This document shows positions 1 to 8,646 of a stretch of DNA of 64,000 bases, one piece after another. The stretch comes from Bacteroidales bacterium (GTDB lineage: Bacteria; Bacteroidota; Bacteroidia; Bacteroidales; VadinHA17), in assembly GCA_009877105.1 (NCBI GenBank), contig WXFD01000043.1, forward strand, positions 389,874-453,873, written 5' to 3'. The notes beneath the pieces were generated by a model, which saw only the letters and a program-made list of their open reading frames with translations, searched no databases and had not been told where the DNA came from. Each line of letters starts with the position of its first letter. Positions within the stretch are counted from its first letter, which is position 1. The translations under genes and the position numbers were made by a program.

Positions 1-657
1 CAGGCAGAAAGGGAAAAGACCAGAGATCTGAGGCAGAAGCTCGATGAATTCAGGGAGAATATAGAGGAAGAGCCAAAACTGGTGATTACCGACGCAGAAG
101 AGAAAGCAACACGTCTGGCACAGAAGGCAAAAAAGATAAAGCCGGAAGCTGTCAGGAAGAAGGCAGAGCCAATGGCTGAAAAGGTAAAACCCCTGTCGGC
201 CGGTGATGCTGTCAGAATGGTTGAAACACAGGCGGCGGGGGAAATTGTGAAGATTGAATCAGGAATGGCAACAGTTGAGGCAGGCAGTATCAGGTTCCTT
301 GTTCCGCTCGAAAAGATTGAAAGGATCAGCAGATCGGAGCTTAAAAAAAGCGAAAGGTCGCGCCAGGCTGTGCACAGGTCAGATCCCGTCATCGAACAGC
401 GCAGAAGCAGTTTCAGGCCCGAGATAGACATTCGCGGGGTAAGGGGAGAGGAAGCATTGAATATTGTACGCGATTTTATTGATGATGCCCTTCTGGTCCA
501 GCACAGGAACCTGAGGATACTTCATGGCAAGGGTAACGGCATTCTGAGGCAGCTTGTAAGGGATTACCTGGCAACAGTGAATGTTGTAAGATCCTTCAGG
601 GATGAACATGTGGAAATGGGAGGTTCGGGTATTACTGTTGTCGAGATGGATTTTTAG
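1..657 (+). CDS. mutS2: MutS2 C-terminal part (Smr domain), partial at the window edge
   Basis: The reading frame is open from the first base, so this is the 3' end of a longer gene. The visible 218 codons start in a charged, coiled-coil-like stretch typical of the MutS2 clamp. A small KOW-like beta domain follows, then a C-terminal Smr endonuclease domain. Smr hallmarks are IDIRG, HGKGNGILR and GGSGITVVE near the end. MutS2 family proteins bind branched DNA or collided ribosomes; the ATPase part lies outside the window. The match to the family tail is good. Only the full-length identity is inferred. Confidence 0.9.
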   Translation, partial: QAEREKTRDLRQKLDEFRENIEEEPKLVITDAEEKATRLAQKAKKIKPEAVRKKAEPMAEKVKPLSAGDAVRMVETQAAGEIVKIESGMATVEAGSIRFLVPLEKIERISRSELKKSERSRQAVHRSDPVIEQRRSSFRPEIDIRGVRGEEALNIVRDFIDDALLVQHRNLRILHGKGNGILRQLVRDYLATVNVVRSFRDEHVEMGGSGITVVEMDF

Positions 658-691
658 CTTCCGTTATTTTGCCTTTACAGCACAATATGAA

Positions 692-713
692 TGCACAGTC
701 GTGTAACTGTGCA
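692..713. terminator. Hairpin between convergent genes
   Basis: An 8-bp perfect inverted repeat (TGCACAGT / ACTGTGCA, 6-base loop) sits 35 bases after the mutS2 stop and before the convergent gene ending at 760. There is no T tract, so its role as a terminator is only probable. Confidence 0.4.
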
Positions 714-759
714 CCAATTATATTATGTCGGGCATGATCCGGTTATTACCGTGAAGTCA

Positions 760-1842
760 TTACCGGGTCAACCTTACCGACCCGTAGGATGCATGAACTT
801 TTACAACTGATGTGGGATCAGTTTCATTTCCCACAATTCCCTGTATTTCATTTGAAGTGCTCTGAGCTATCCTCTTCTGGTTGCGGTAATTTTCTTCATT
901 GAATTTGAGATTCCCGTACGAAAGCCTGGCATCGAGCTTGTAGCTTGCATTATCATCGATCCCGAGCTTGACCCCTATGTATCTTGTATCGGTATCGATT
1001 AATTCGAACCCCGCAGGTATTTCTCCGACGGTCAGGGCTCCGTAGCCTCCTTCAAATTTCAGTTTCTTCAGCAATGTTTCCACAACTATATCCGAATAGC
1101 CGGCATCGAGAACGAGGTTATTGATTTTACTTATCCGGAAGTTGTCGTATTTTGAATCTCCCACAACGGAGCTTGTTTCTCCGAGCCTGATTTTTGAATA
1201 CTTGCTGCTGATAAGAAGAGCCTGGATCCTGTCGATCCTGAGGTTACCCACGTATCTTGAGTTAATGTCGAGCCAGCTGGCCGATGATATTGAAGCATTG
1301 CCATAGGCAATGGTAAGTGCATTCAGTGGTTTTTCATTTCCCCTGGAAAGATTTTCGGCAGTGAGGTTGCCGTATTTGATATCCAGGTTCACAAGACCGT
1401 GAATTTCATCAAGGTCTGTGTTGCCGTATTTGTTTGCCAGGGTGAAGTTTATCCGGGCAGGCATTTTTATCTTATAGTTTATGCTGAATTTCCTGTTACT
1501 CCCTCCCCATCCCGAGAAGCTGAATTTATCGTCGATAACGGTTTTTGCAGTAATCACATTATCGCTTTCGGCAAAGTTGACATCAATGTACGACAGGAGC
1601 TTTTCAGCCCGTTCCCTGCTGGGAAGATCAACAGTAACCCTTACATCAATGATTACCATGTTGCCGTCAGTTGTTTCGACAGTCACATTGCCATACCTGT
1701 TGCTGACGTCAAGGGTGGTACCGGGTCCTGCCGTATATTCCTTGTGAAAATCCTTTACCGCCTGCTGGCCCCGGATTGCTCCCGAAGTGAGCAGGATAAA
1801 TAATACAAGGATAATTCCTGATTTATAAGCCTGAGTTTTCAT
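760..1842 (-). CDS. Secreted beta-repeat protein (DUF4097-like adhesin fold)
   Basis: A protein of 360 residues counted from the second in-frame ATG, which is followed directly by a signal peptide (hydrophobic stretch ending at about residue 24). A longer start at 1866 is possible but would lengthen the N-terminus ahead of the signal. The body is built of repeats about 18-25 residues long, each centred on a Y-G-N type motif (RYGN, KYGN, KYGN, AYGN, RYVGN, KYSK, KYDN, GYSD, GYGA, RYIG, SYGN, SYGS). This implies a regular right-handed beta-solenoid, as in DUF4097/adhesin-like proteins. It is the last gene of an operon with an ECF sigma factor and an anti-sigma-like protein, overlapping the latter by 20 bases. 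A cell-surface or periplasmic envelope-stress output is plausible; the ligand is unknown. Confidence 0.7.
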   Translation of the reverse strand: MKTQAYKSGIILVLFILLTSGAIRGQQAVKDFHKEYTAGPGTTLDVSNRYGNVTVETTDGNMVIIDVRVTVDLPSRERAEKLLSYIDVNFAESDNVITAKTVIDDKFSFSGWGGSNRKFSINYKIKMPARINFTLANKYGNTDLDEIHGLVNLDIKYGNLTAENLSRGNEKPLNALTIAYGNASISSASWLDINSRYVGNLRIDRIQALLISSKYSKIRLGETSSVVGDSKYDNFRISKINNLVLDAGYSDIVVETLLKKLKFEGGYGALTVGEIPAGFELIDTDTRYIGVKLGIDDNASYKLDARLSYGNLKFNEENYRNQKRIAQSTSNEIQGIVGNETDPTSVVKVHASYGSVRLTR

Positions 1843-2386
1843 GAGCCTTCCTTGTTTGGTTATCATTTCTGATTATCTTGAGCTGGTTGACTATATAGTT
1901 CATTACTTCCAGTTTCGTCTGATAGTGTTCTATCATTGCATTGATTATTCTTTCATCATTGGGATTTGCCCTGAGGTCTTTCTGAAGCTGGATGTAAACT
2001 GAGTCCATGCTTTTCATTTCAGCCAGCAGCATTTGCTTCTGTCCCTCATCATTTTCATCGAGACTTGCAATTTCATTGCTCATCAGGTTCACCTGGTACA
2101 TATAATAGTTTTCAACTTCCCGGTACTGTGGTGATACATCGCCCAGGGTCATCCTGTCCCTGCCGGGCTTCAGGAAATGTTCCCATGTCCACAATGATGA
2201 AAGGGTTACCAGCAATGTGACCACTGCTGCCTTCAGCAGATAAGGTACAATGCTTCGCCTGACCATGGTGTGCGCAGGAAATCTTTCCTCCAGCCTGGAG
2301 CAGAATCTTTCAAAGTGACCATCCTGTGGTTCCGCAGTGTCGAAAAGATCCCTGTTGTTTCTTATTATGTCTTCTATATTTTTCAT
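1823..2386 (-). CDS. Anti-sigma-factor-like single-pass membrane protein
   Basis: A protein of 187 residues with a cytoplasmic N-terminus of about 45 residues, one transmembrane helix at about residues 48-66, and an extracytoplasmic helical tail rich in Glu, Met and Asn. It starts 12 bases after the sigma-factor stop and its end overlaps the beta-repeat protein. The size, topology and position directly after an ECF sigma gene are those of Bacteroidota anti-sigma factors. No zinc-binding (ZAS) or FecR signature is visible, so the role rests mostly on context. Confidence 0.6.
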   Translation of the reverse strand: MKNIEDIIRNNRDLFDTAEPQDGHFERFCSRLEERFPAHTMVRRSIVPYLLKAAVVTLLVTLSSLWTWEHFLKPGRDRMTLGDVSPQYREVENYYMYQVNLMSNEIASLDENDEGQKQMLLAEMKSMDSVYIQLQKDLRANPNDERIINAMIEHYQTKLEVMNYIVNQLKIIRNDNQTRKAHENSGL

Positions 2387-2398
2387 TGCCGCTGATTT

Positions 2399-2959
2399 TC
2401 AATAATTCTTAAGTTCCGAAATCAATTTCTGTTTGGCCCTTGAAAGCTGTGATCTGGACGTACTGCTGGAAATTCCGAGTATCTCTGCAATTTCATCGTG
2501 ATCATAGCCTTCCAGAAGGTAAAGCGAGAGAATTATCCTGTACCCGTCGGGCAGATTGTTTATTGCCTCTTTTATCTCATCCACCTTTATATCGATTTCT
2601 TCCTGCCTCGATACATCGTCAGATCCTTCATCCCTGATACCTGTGTGGGCCTCAATATCTTCAAAGATCGCTTTTCTTCTGCTCAGGGCATCGAGGGAAC
2701 GGTTGATGACTATTTTTTTAAGCCATGCTCCGAAACTCACGGTGCCGGAGTAGGTATCAATTTTTTCAAAGGCCGACAGGAACGATTCCTGCATTATGTC
2801 TTCGGCTTCCATTGTGTCGTTAATGATCCTCAGACTCGTATTGTACATTGCCTTGTAGTACAATTTGTAAATCTGAAACTGTGCCTTCTGATCGCCTGTC
2901 TTGCATCCGTCCACCAGATCCTGGTGAATGTTCCTGAATGCTGCTTCTGCATTAGCCAT
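2399..2959 (-). CDS. RNA polymerase sigma-70 factor, ECF subfamily
   Basis: A compact two-domain sigma factor. The region 2 helix contains ME-AEDIMQESFLSAFEKI and is followed by FGAWLKKIVINRSLD. Region 4 contains LPDGYRIILSLYLLEGYDHDEIAEILG and a serine-rich recognition helix. I chose the ATG at 2959 (186 residues) because the family begins near there; an upstream ATG at 3010 would add 17 residues with no family similarity. It is the first gene of an operon with an anti-sigma-like protein and a secreted beta-repeat protein, so it probably directs its own operon or an envelope regulon. Confidence 0.88.
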   Translation of the reverse strand: MANAEAAFRNIHQDLVDGCKTGDQKAQFQIYKLYYKAMYNTSLRIINDTMEAEDIMQESFLSAFEKIDTYSGTVSFGAWLKKIVINRSLDALSRRKAIFEDIEAHTGIRDEGSDDVSRQEEIDIKVDEIKEAINNLPDGYRIILSLYLLEGYDHDEIAEILGISSSTSRSQLSRAKQKLISELKNY

Positions 2960-3064
2960 CTTTATGTAAGGACTTGTTTTTAACTGAGATGCCGCACTCA
3001 CGTTTAACATATTTCAGATTTTCATCTAAAAGACGCAGGTAAACGATGAATGCTGCACTTGATT

Positions 3065-3961
3065 TTAATTTTTTTTCCGAAGGGAAAGGAAAAAAGCAAG
3101 AATTGATCCCTGAATGACTTTGCCGCTCTCGTAGTCCAGTTCGGAACCGAACATGCTGTGGGGTATGGAAAATATCAGGATCAGGACAACTGAGGCAATG
3201 ATGCTGTATACCGGGCGTTCTTTTCTCCGATTGAGCCACACTGCTGCTATCCAGAAAATGAAGGCAATCAGTGTCTTGTTATCGGTCAGGTCCCAGCCGA
3301 AGGGGATACCTGTCCAAAGGTCGCCAAAAGCGAATTTCTGAACCAGCGGACCGAAGATCATTCCTCCAATACCAAGTATTACGAGGGTTATTACACCGTA
3401 TTTCCTGAACTTAGGATGGTTTACCGCAGCCATCAGCCCGGTGAGGGTTGAAAAGAACATGGCCAGGAACATGAAAAGGATGTGGGGTACAAGAATGGAT
3501 CCGGGTACGGCTCCCTTGAATCTGATAACCACCGGATTTTCCCTGAAAAGTGCTGTTGTACCCTTTGAGTCGGTTATTTCTATGTAATACTCAATTTTCC
3601 CGGCGGGAGGCTGGGAGGGAATTTCTGCAAAGAGTCCTTTTTCCTCAGTGATCCCGAAGACCCTGTTCATAAGAAATGAATTGACCGGGTATGCTTTGTA
3701 CACAAAATCTGCCGTCATGTATGGTTCTTCACTCCTGTACCTCCTGTAAAACAGCCTTGCCCTGATGTCCGGATCATATATATGTAATTTAACTTCCGGC
3801 CGTTCATCCAGCCCCAGGCTTCTTACCAGTTTCAGGTTGTAAACAGTGTCATTCAGTTCGACGCTACAACTTGTTGGATATGTTGGCCCGCTTTTTCTCT
3901 GGTAATAAGCTGCCGCAATTGTAATTATGAATGCCAGGAGCCATAGGATGAACCTTTTCAT
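3065..3961 (-). CDS. Membrane protein of unknown function
   Basis: A protein of 298 residues from the ATG at 3961, where a strong membrane-anchoring N-terminus begins. An upstream extension to 4054 would overlap the peptidase gene and lacks a signal. After the first hydrophobic segment comes a periplasmic beta-rich region of about 130 residues, with an Ig-like feel. Four further transmembrane helices follow in the C-terminal half, and the protein ends in a basic tail. It follows the M28 peptidase gene on the same strand, 25 bases after that gene's stop. I do not recognise the family. Confidence 0.6.
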   Translation of the reverse strand: MKRFILWLLAFIITIAAAYYQRKSGPTYPTSCSVELNDTVYNLKLVRSLGLDERPEVKLHIYDPDIRARLFYRRYRSEEPYMTADFVYKAYPVNSFLMNRVFGITEEKGLFAEIPSQPPAGKIEYYIEITDSKGTTALFRENPVVIRFKGAVPGSILVPHILFMFLAMFFSTLTGLMAAVNHPKFRKYGVITLVILGIGGMIFGPLVQKFAFGDLWTGIPFGWDLTDNKTLIAFIFWIAAVWLNRRKERPVYSIIASVVLILIFSIPHSMFGSELDYESGKVIQGSILAFFLSLRKKN

Positions 3962-3986
3962 CGTGCAGGTATTTCTGTTTGTGTCT

Positions 3987-5774
3987 TTATAACTGAATAA
4001 TAAGTACAACGGTATTACCATTGCGCAACACTTCCACACTGATGGTTTCGCCATGCTTCAGGCGGCTCATGCGGTACATGTAGTCCTGTATATTGCTGAC
4101 GGTCATTCCGTTGATAGAGGTAATAATGTCTCCTTTCTTCATTCCTCCAAGGGCGGCAGGTTTTCCCGGAGTGACAAGATCGGCCCTGAGTCCGTTTTTT
4201 ATGTTTCCCGAATAATCGGGCATTATACCAAGGGTGACTCCTTTTCTTCTCATAACGGTGCTGATCCCTGTTTTTGGGCCCGCTTCCCTGAATTCCAGCC
4301 TTTCGGGTGTGTTTGCAATGTTTCCGGCAATACTGAAAACAAGATCCGATATATCTTTCATTCCCGGATAATTGAGCTTGTCCCATGTGTCGGAAGGGGT
4401 ATGGTAGTCGAGATGGGCGCCGGTCGAGAAAAACAGGACAGGAATATCTTTTCCGTAAAATGACGAATGGTCCGAAGGCCCGTATCCTTCTTCAGACAAA
4501 GACAACCTGAAACGACTTGTGTCGGTAAGGCTGGTGATGATATCCCTGAATTTTTCAGCCGTACCAATTCCTCCTATCTGCAGGCTTGAATCCTGCAGCC
4601 TTCCCACCATGTCGAGATTGATCATGGCGTTGACCCTGGACAGGTCAACAAGGGGGTTATCGGTAAAATATCTTGAACCCAGGAGCCCTGATTCCTCACC
4701 TGAGAATGCGGTAAAAACCAGGCTTCGCCTGTGGCTTCCCGGTGTTAGTGCAAATCGTTCTGCCAGTTCGATCATTGCACTGATCCCTGAGGCATTGTCA
4801 TCGGCCCCGTGATGCACCGCGACCGTATCCCGGGCCCTGCTGGCCGGTCCACCCATGCCAAGGTGATCAAAGTGGGCACCTATGATCACATATTCATTCC
4901 TTAATGATTCATCTTCTCCCCTGAGATACATGATCACGTTCCTGGTAGACGATGCAGTTTTCTGCACATCTGAACCGGCCCTGACTCTGGCCCCGGTATC
5001 AAAAGCTGCAGTTTTTTTTGTGGCGTTGATCTGTTTTTCAAGGGCGGCGACGGTGTTATTGGTTCTTTTCAGGATAAGATCGGCAACATTGCGCTTGATC
5101 CTGAGCACGGGTATGCCAACGCTGAAGCCTTCAGCTGACAGGCTTTCGAAAGAATCTTCATTATCGTTTGCCGGACCCGATACAAAAAGTACGCCGGCTG
5201 CCCCCATATCTTTGGCAGTCATTGCCTTATCCCTGTCGCTGTTGAACGGGATGAATCCGCTTACTGATTTCTCCGGCTCGGGATCGCCCCTCAATACAAG
5301 CACCCACTTGCCTTTAACATCATGGTTCCCGTAGTCGTTCCATTTTATTGAGTCGTTGGAAATAACGAGTCCGTAGCCGGTAAAAACCACAGGAGCTTCA
5401 TGCGATGAATTTCCGCTGAATGAGAAGGGTGTAATATCTTCAGAGGTGTTGAATTCCTGTCCGTCGAGTATGAAAAAGTTAGATTTTCCCGCAACAACCC
5501 TGTCGGTAACGGAGAATTCCTGGAATCCGTTGCCCTCCAGCGGCACCAGGCCCGCCATTTCGAACTGCTTCCTGATGTAAACCGCTGCAAGGCTGTCTCC
5601 TTCGCTTCCTGTCTGACGGCCTTTCAGCATGTCGGATGAAAGGTACTGCACATGCCCCTGCAGCTCACCTGTAGTGATATCCCTTGTAACCTGACCCGTG
5701 CATGAAAGGAAAGTGAGTACTGCTGTCAGAATGAGCGGCAGTACAAGTCGGTATGATTTAATCCATGGTGACAT
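3987..5774 (-). CDS. Lipoprotein M28-family zinc aminopeptidase with PA and PDZ domains
   Basis: A protein of 595 residues that begins with a lipoprotein signal (LTFLSC lipobox). A protease-associated domain spans about residues 100-260. The M28 di-zinc core follows, with AHFDHLGMG, HHGADDNASG, FSGEESGLLGS, NLDMVGR and a late HTPSDT histidine. A PDZ domain occupies about the last 85 residues (GMKKGDIITSINGM). It should release N-terminal amino acids from peptides at the cell surface or in the periplasm. The PDZ fusion is common in Bacteroidota members of this family. All zinc ligand motifs are present. Confidence 0.9.
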   Translation of the reverse strand: MSPWIKSYRLVLPLILTAVLTFLSCTGQVTRDITTGELQGHVQYLSSDMLKGRQTGSEGDSLAAVYIRKQFEMAGLVPLEGNGFQEFSVTDRVVAGKSNFFILDGQEFNTSEDITPFSFSGNSSHEAPVVFTGYGLVISNDSIKWNDYGNHDVKGKWVLVLRGDPEPEKSVSGFIPFNSDRDKAMTAKDMGAAGVLFVSGPANDNEDSFESLSAEGFSVGIPVLRIKRNVADLILKRTNNTVAALEKQINATKKTAAFDTGARVRAGSDVQKTASSTRNVIMYLRGEDESLRNEYVIIGAHFDHLGMGGPASRARDTVAVHHGADDNASGISAMIELAERFALTPGSHRRSLVFTAFSGEESGLLGSRYFTDNPLVDLSRVNAMINLDMVGRLQDSSLQIGGIGTAEKFRDIITSLTDTSRFRLSLSEEGYGPSDHSSFYGKDIPVLFFSTGAHLDYHTPSDTWDKLNYPGMKDISDLVFSIAGNIANTPERLEFREAGPKTGISTVMRRKGVTLGIMPDYSGNIKNGLRADLVTPGKPAALGGMKKGDIITSINGMTVSNIQDYMYRMSRLKHGETISVEVLRNGNTVVLIIQL

Positions 5775-5825
5775 GGGAACTGTGTTATTCCCCCGGGGGG
5801 TGATTGTTAATATGTTAACAATCTT

Positions 5826-7037
5826 CTATTCAAAAAGTTTAAATGCCTGCCTGATTAGTCCGACAGCCTCCCTCAGCTGCGGTTCGGTAATGACCAGCGG
5901 AGGTGCAAAACGTATTATATGCTCATGTGTTGGCTTTGCAATCAATCCCAGGTCCTTCATGGCAATGCAGACATCCCACGCAGTCTTGCCATCCTTTGGC
6001 CGGACAACAACGGCGTTGAGCAGCCCCTTACCCCTGACGAGCTCTATCATATCCGATTTGATGCTCTTTATCTCATCCCTGAAGATTTTACCGAGATATG
6101 CTGCATTTTCGGCCAGTTTTTCATCCTTCACCACTTTGAGAGCTTCAATTGCAACCTTGCAGGCAAGCGGGTTCCCTCCAAAAGTGGAACCATGTTCCCC
6201 GGGTTTTATGGTGAGCATGATGTCATCGTCGGCCAGAACTGCTGATACCGGAAGGATTCCGCCCGAAAGCGCCTTGCCCAGGATAAGAATATCCGGACGC
6301 ACTCCTTCATGATCGCAGGCAAGAATTTTTCCCGTTCGTGCAATTCCCGTCTGGATCTCATCGGCAATGAAAAGCACATTATGCTTTTTGCATAGGTCAG
6401 ATGCCTTTTTCAGGTACCCGTCATCAGGAACAAAAACCCCGGCTTCTCCCTGAATGGGCTCAACCAGGAATCCTGCAACATCAGGGTCCTGAAGGGCCTT
6501 TTCCAGTGCGGGAATGTCATTATAAGGAACAACAATAAATCCGGGAGTGAAAGGACCGTAATCGTTTCGTGCATCAGGATCGGTTGACATTGACACAATG
6601 GTGATTGTCCTGCCATGGAAATTACCCTCGCAGCAAATTATTCTGGCATTGTTATCCTTAATGCCTTTTTTCTTGTATGCCCATTTGCGGCAAAGCTTGA
6701 GGGCCGTTTCATCTGCCTCGGCCCCGGAATTCATCGGAAGAACCTTATCGTAACCAAAATAACGGGTTACATATTCTTCATATTCCCCCAGCACAGAATT
6801 ATAAAAAGCCCTTGAAGTAAGAGTCAGCTTCTGAGCCTGGTCAGTCAGCGCCTTTACAATCCTGGGATGACAATGTCCCTGATTGACTGCGGAATAGGCC
6901 GACAGAAAGTCGAAATACCTTTTACCCTCAACATCCCATACAAACGGACCCTCACCTCTTTCAAGAACCACCGGAAGAGGATGATAGTTATGTGCACCAT
7001 ACCGGTCTTCCCGATCAATATAATCCTGTGTATTCAT
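5826..7037 (-). CDS. rocD: Ornithine--oxo-acid aminotransferase
   Basis: A PLP-dependent class III aminotransferase of 403 residues, the usual length. It transfers the delta-amino group of ornithine to 2-oxoglutarate, giving glutamate semialdehyde in arginine and ornithine breakdown. The N-terminus ([18 protein letters not shown]) and [13 protein letters not shown] are typical of ornithine rather than acetylornithine aminotransferases. The PLP lysine lies in [16 protein letters not shown] and the cofactor Asp in [10 protein letters not shown]. The gene stands alone: the M28 gene downstream is 51 bases away on the same strand and has no obvious functional link. Confidence 0.92.
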   Translation of the reverse strand: MNTQDYIDREDRYGAHNYHPLPVVLERGEGPFVWDVEGKRYFDFLSAYSAVNQGHCHPRIVKALTDQAQKLTLTSRAFYNSVLGEYEEYVTRYFGYDKVLPMNSGAEADETALKLCRKWAYKKKGIKDNNARIICCEGNFHGRTITIVSMSTDPDARNDYGPFTPGFIVVPYNDIPALEKALQDPDVAGFLVEPIQGEAGVFVPDDGYLKKASDLCKKHNVLFIADEIQTGIARTGKILACDHEGVRPDILILGKALSGGILPVSAVLADDDIMLTIKPGEHGSTFGGNPLACKVAIEALKVVKDEKLAENAAYLGKIFRDEIKSIKSDMIELVRGKGLLNAVVVRPKDGKTAWDVCIAMKDLGLIAKPTHEHIIRFAPPLVITEPQLREAVGLIRQAFKLFE

Positions 7038-7299
7038 TTCATTGAGAATTAAATAGTTATGAAAATAATTAAAAATAAGTTACAATTTTACAAAAGCTTT
7101 TGGTTTTTTCCAAAATAATAAGTTTCATCGCAGGACATCGCGCCTATGTTAGTTCACGTCCGCCGTCCGCGTGTGTTACCGGCTGTCCAGCATAATGCTG
7201 CACGGGCGGGAGAGACTCCCGTTCCCGGCCACGGGATCCGCTGTTCCGGCAAGGCGGAACCGGCATGCTGCAGGGTTTTAATATATTCCTGTTTCCAGA

Positions 7300-7980
7300 T
7301 CATCTTTCATTCAGCAGATCGGGCCTTAGTCTGCGGGTTCTTTCCAGCGACTGTTCATGCCTCCATTTATCGATTTCCGCTGCGTGACCCGACAGCAGGA
7401 TATCCGGTACTTTCCATCCCATGAAATCTGCGGGACGGGTATATACCGGCGGAGCCAGGAGATCATCCTGGAAGGAGTCGGTAAGGGCCGACTGTTCATC
7501 CGACATCGCGCCGGGCAGCAGCCTTACTATTGCGTCCGTTATGACAGCTGCGGGAAGTTCACCCCCGGAAAGAACATAATCGCCCACCGAGATCTCTCTT
7601 GTTACAAGGTTGTCCCTTATCCTTTGGTCGATACCCTTGTAATGGCCCGCAAGGATCACCAGGTTTTTCTTAAGGGAAAGCTCATTGGCCATTTTCTGGG
7701 TGAAAGGTTCACCATCGGGAGATGTGTAGATAATTTCATCATAGGTCCTTTCTTCCTTCAGTTTCTCAAGAGCCCTGTAAACGGGTCCGATCATCATCAC
7801 CATGCCCGCCCCGCCTCCGAATGCGTAATCATCAACGCTCCTGTATTTATCAGTTGAATAGTCGTGGAGGTTGACAATATTGATCTCAACCAGTCCCTTG
7901 TCGCGGGCCCGCTTTACAATCGAGTAATCCAGGGGGCTGCTGAGCAGTTCGGGCAGAACTGAAAGAATATCAATCCTCAT
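7300..7980 (-). CDS. trmD: tRNA (guanine(37)-N1)-methyltransferase
   Basis: A protein of 226 residues matching TrmD in length and motifs. The N-terminus is [13 protein letters not shown]. The SPOUT knot contains [32 protein letters not shown] and [15 protein letters not shown]. The C-terminal substrate-binding part contains [28 protein letters not shown] sequence. It methylates G37 of tRNAs reading CNN codons, using S-adenosylmethionine, which prevents frameshifting. It is monocistronic here, without the usual rpsP-rimM-rplS neighbours, which is normal in Bacteroidota. Confidence 0.95.
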   Translation of the reverse strand: MRIDILSVLPELLSSPLDYSIVKRARDKGLVEINIVNLHDYSTDKYRSVDDYAFGGGAGMVMMIGPVYRALEKLKEERTYDEIIYTSPDGEPFTQKMANELSLKKNLVILAGHYKGIDQRIRDNLVTREISVGDYVLSGGELPAAVITDAIVRLLPGAMSDEQSALTDSFQDDLLAPPVYTRPADFMGWKVPDILLSGHAAEIDKWRHEQSLERTRRLRPDLLNER

Positions 7981-8400
7981 TGTCGTTTATTTGTTCAAAT
8001 TTAAACAAAAAGCGCCGGACCTTAAACTTTTTTGGTTCCCTCATTGAGGACCAGGATCTGTTATTTTCATAACAGGATAATAAGTAAAAGATCTTTGGAA
8101 ATCACCCTTTTTCAGTTATGGGACCGATAATTATTATCTGAATGGCCGGTATGATTATTCCTGAATTTTACGAAGCAGCCCATAATGATTGGAGGCAGTG
8201 CTTCCGGCAAGTGCTGTCCGGCAGTTTTTTCCGTCTGGCTTTTCTGTCAGGTTATTATTATGCTGAATCAATATCCGGCAGAAATAACCATTCAAGTTGC
8301 TGGATACAACTTTTGGTGAATACTCCGGGTTTTATTAACTTAGTAGAATACGTCATCCATAAAACCATAAAAAATCTGAAAAGGAAGGATTAATTGTTCC
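7981..8400. other. Intergenic stretch with no supported gene
   Basis: About 420 bases between trmD and the small cysteine-cluster gene. Apart from the trmD promoter box I see only AT-rich sequence and an unsupported 83-codon ORF that has no family features. Confidence 0.5.
7996..8003 (-). promoter_or_regulatory. Candidate Bacteroidota -7 box for trmD
   Basis: TAAATTTG on the minus strand matches TAnnTTTG, 15 bases ahead of the trmD ATG. No convincing -33 TTG is visible. Confidence 0.35.
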
Positions 8401-8646
8401 ATGGAATGCCGTGAAAACTGTGGCGCCTGTTGTATTGCAGCCTCGATATCGTCGCCGATCCCAGGGATGCCCGGTGGCAAACCGGCCGGGGTAAGGTGCA
8501 TACATCTCACTGACGACAATAAATGTGCATTGTACGGTTTGCCTGAACGGCCGCAGGTGTGCAGTGATTTCAGGGCCGATCCCGAGTTTTGCGGAAGCAG
8601 CCGCGATGAGGCAATGAAAATACTGGCCGGCTTATCGGGTTTGTAA
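8401..8646 (+). CDS. Small YkgJ-like cysteine-cluster protein
   Basis: A protein of 81 residues with CRENCGACC at the N-terminus, a second cysteine in VRCIHL, then CALY, VCSDF and FCGS. This spacing is that of the YkgJ/CxxCxxCC zinc- or iron-sulfur-binding family (PF03692). Its biochemical role is not established. The last 15 bases overlap the convergent amidohydrolase gene tail to tail. Confidence 0.75.
   Translation: MECRENCGACCIAASISSPIPGMPGGKPAGVRCIHLTDDNKCALYGLPERPQVCSDFRADPEFCGSSRDEAMKILAGLSGL

Noticed and set aside
8142..8393. 83-codon plus-strand ORF
   Set aside because: Composition is not protein-like and no family, signal or promoter supports it.
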